From: Paraferrimonas sedimenticola
GTDB taxonomy: Bacteria > Pseudomonadota > Gammaproteobacteria > Enterobacterales > Shewanellaceae
DNA: 64,000 nucleotides
Direction of reading: 5' to 3'
Assembly: GCF_002282855.1 (NCBI RefSeq)
Contig: NZ_NRIR01000004.1
Coordinates: 124,001 to 188,000, forward strand
This document shows positions 62,763 through 64,000 of the stretch, one piece after another. The notes under the pieces are model-generated. The model did not search any database. It saw only the letters and a list, made by a program, of their open reading frames with translations, and had not been told where the DNA came from. Both the position numbers and the translations under genes were made by a program. Position 1 is the first letter of the stretch; each line of letters begins with the position of its first letter.

Positions 62763-63341
62763 ATGACTCAAAGCAAACGCATTCTCGTCCTCGGGATAGG
62801 TAACTTGCTCTACGGCGATGAGGGTATCGGCGTGCACATGGTTCAGTTGCTCAAGCGCAAATATCGCTTTAGCGGCGCTTCAACCCTAGACATAGTCGAT
62901 GGTGGCACCCTTGCTCACGCCTTAATCCCATTGATTGCCCAATACGACCATTTAATTGTTATCGATACCGTCAACGCCAACAACGCACGTCCCGGCGAAG
63001 TCTATTGGTTTGATTTCGACAAAGCACCCAGTGAGGTGGACTGGCAAGGCTCCGCCCACGAAGTCGAGATGCTACAGACGCTGAACATGATGGACATGGT
63101 GGGCGATCGTCCGCCAACCTTTGTGCTCGGTGTAGTGCCTAAGGTGATCGACAGTATGAGCTTTGAGCTCTCCACACCGGTGCGCGAAGCCGTACCTACC
63201 ATGGAGCGTACCCTGCTCAACTACCTCAATTGTTTGCAGGTAGAACACCAGCTGCAACAAGAGCTTTCCATTGACCAAGTGTCCGCCAGCGCGGCCCATT
63301 ACCTGAGCGAAGAGCATGAACAAGCTGAGATTCGAATTTGA
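62763..63341 (+). CDS. hyaD: Hydrogenase maturation endopeptidase
   Basis: 192 residues of the HyaD/HybD family. It removes the C-terminal tail of the large subunit after nickel insertion. ILVLGIGNLLYGDEGIGVHMV carries the first nickel-sensing Glu/Asp (DEG), and VIDTVNANNARPGEVYWFD and SAHEVEMLQTL follow, with the conserved His in HEVEML. Specific for HyaB by context. Cytosolic. The next gene overlaps its end by 26 bases in another frame. Confidence 0.95.
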   Translation: MTQSKRILVLGIGNLLYGDEGIGVHMVQLLKRKYRFSGASTLDIVDGGTLAHALIPLIAQYDHLIVIDTVNANNARPGEVYWFDFDKAPSEVDWQGSAHEVEMLQTLNMMDMVGDRPPTFVLGVVPKVIDSMSFELSTPVREAVPTMERTLLNYLNCLQVEHQLQQELSIDQVSASAAHYLSEEHEQAEIRI

Positions 63342-64000
63342 TTGCCAGCGCCCGGTCGCTAGCTATCAACAAGCGCTCAATCAAGCGCTAAAACACCCCT
63401 TAGTGGTTGGCATTAGCCATGATCACAACCAATACGCTGTAGAGGCACAAGGCGATAAAACCGAATTAGGCCAGCTCGCCGATGAGCTCGGTGCCAAGCT
63501 TCCCTTATCCTGTTGGCTCAAGCGAGCTCAAATCAAAGCCATCGACACCATTACCACCCAGTCGAGCCCATTGCCACAAGCCACCAGCGAAGCTGCCTTT
63601 TGCCCAGACTGCGCCGATGCGGTACTGGCCGATAAGCCCTGGCAAGCCAACTGCCGCCAGTGCAGTCCCAAAACAGAGGTGCAAACTCAAGCGGTTATCA
63701 CGGCGTACGGAGAAGACCTTAGCGGCTTAGCGGTGCCGCTAAAACAATTATTCGCTGTGGGGCATGCCCAGTTTGAAACTCTGTGGGGGCAAGTTGAACT
63801 CTATTTACCAGAGCAGATTCCCAGCCATTGTCAACGCTTACTGTTTTGTCGCCTAGAGGCTATTAACCACGCCTTTGCGGTATCCAACCAGGCCATCGAG
63901 CGTTTGAGCAGTCTAGAAAAGCCCGCGCTCATCGCCAGCGTAAACCCGGGCTTCGCCGCGCATAATCAACTACCGCGGAGCCTATATCAATGTCAGTTTG
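63316..64000 (+). CDS. HypF-like N-terminal fragment protein in the hydrogenase operon (runs off the window)
   Basis: At least 228 residues, still open at base 64000. No start better than ATG 63316 is seen; it overlaps hyaD by 26 nt. The first 90 residues resemble a worn acylphosphatase domain (PLVVGISHDHNQYAVEAQGDK, then a helix and SCWLKRAQIKAID) but lack the catalytic GFRPF. Next is one zinc finger AFCPDC and NCRQCSPK (Cys96, 99, 113, 116), the place where HypF has its first finger. The second finger and YrdC-type domain of HypF are not visible. It may be the operon's HyaE-like or HypF-derived helper, as in Shewanella, or the start of a diverged HypF. Confidence 0.6.
   Translation, partial: MNKLRFEFDCQRPVASYQQALNQALKHPLVVGISHDHNQYAVEAQGDKTELGQLADELGAKLPLSCWLKRAQIKAIDTITTQSSPLPQATSEAAFCPDCADAVLADKPWQANCRQCSPKTEVQTQAVITAYGEDLSGLAVPLKQLFAVGHAQFETLWGQVELYLPEQIPSHCQRLLFCRLEAINHAFAVSNQAIERLSSLEKPALIASVNPGFAAHNQLPRSLYQCQF

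Overview
The window is an ordinary, densely packed chromosomal segment of a Gram-negative gammaproteobacterium, most likely a marine Alteromonadales member of the Shewanella/Ferrimonas type. The evidence is the gene order fba-pgk-epd-tkt divergent from metK, the sprT-endA-rsmE-gshB run, LptF/LptG, RsmC, a DUF3010 protein, a Shewanella-type periplasmic [NiFe] hydrogenase operon, and lipoprotein and TonB-receptor genes that imply an outer membrane. No phage, integrase, transposase, CRISPR array or plasmid gene was seen. Genus assignment is an inference.

Layout. 1-4.3 kb: the end of an RND efflux pump, a two-helix sensor protein with a degenerate C-terminal GGDEF-like domain, and a DUF481 outer-membrane protein. 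4.4-11.3 kb: lower glycolysis/Calvin-type genes (fba, pgk, epd, tkt) read leftward, and metK read rightward behind tandem MetJ boxes. 11.4-15.3 kb: a secreted HExxH protein, two GT2 glycosyltransferases, DUF3010 and a YHS lipoprotein. 15.5-19.7 kb: a compact three-gene operon that should make and break glucosylglycerate, a compatible solute (phosphatase, synthase, GH13_18 phosphorylase), followed by an ABM-domain protein. 19.7-26.4 kb: a GT4 enzyme, an M13 metallopeptidase lipoprotein, a TPR-like/GGDEF cyclase, and a secreted pyroglutamyl-peptidase-like protein with Ser in place of the catalytic Cys. 26.3-32 kb: sprT, endA, rsmE, gshB, alkaline phosphatase and rsmC.

32-39 kb: small membrane and outer-membrane proteins, a SixA-like phosphatase, a GT4 and two tandem GT25 glycosyltransferases (probably LPS core), a sugar-porter gene behind a LacI-type operator, and two small proteins. 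39-43.5 kb: a TonB-dependent siderophore-type receptor divergent from a PepSY-DUF2271-DUF4198 operon, with a Fur box next to each promoter side. 43.5-54.9 kb: two secreted NylB-like serine hydrolases, an exported and a cytosolic M17 aminopeptidase, tRNA-Leu(CAA), an RDD protein, lptF/lptG, a Prx5 peroxiredoxin and a GrpB protein. 55-56 kb: a small unknown gene, then two divergently oriented copies of a repeat whose helices covary, which looks like a structured RNA family. 56-58.9 kb: valS. 59-64 kb: an O2-sensitive-type [NiFe] hydrogenase operon (hyaABC, hyaD and a HypF-derived protein running off the window), behind two FNR-like boxes.

The observations most worth following are the covarying RNA-like repeat pair at 55.4-55.9 kb, the Cys-to-Ser pyroglutamyl-peptidase homologue at 25.2 kb, the HypF-like fragment gene at the right edge, and the glucosylglycerate operon.
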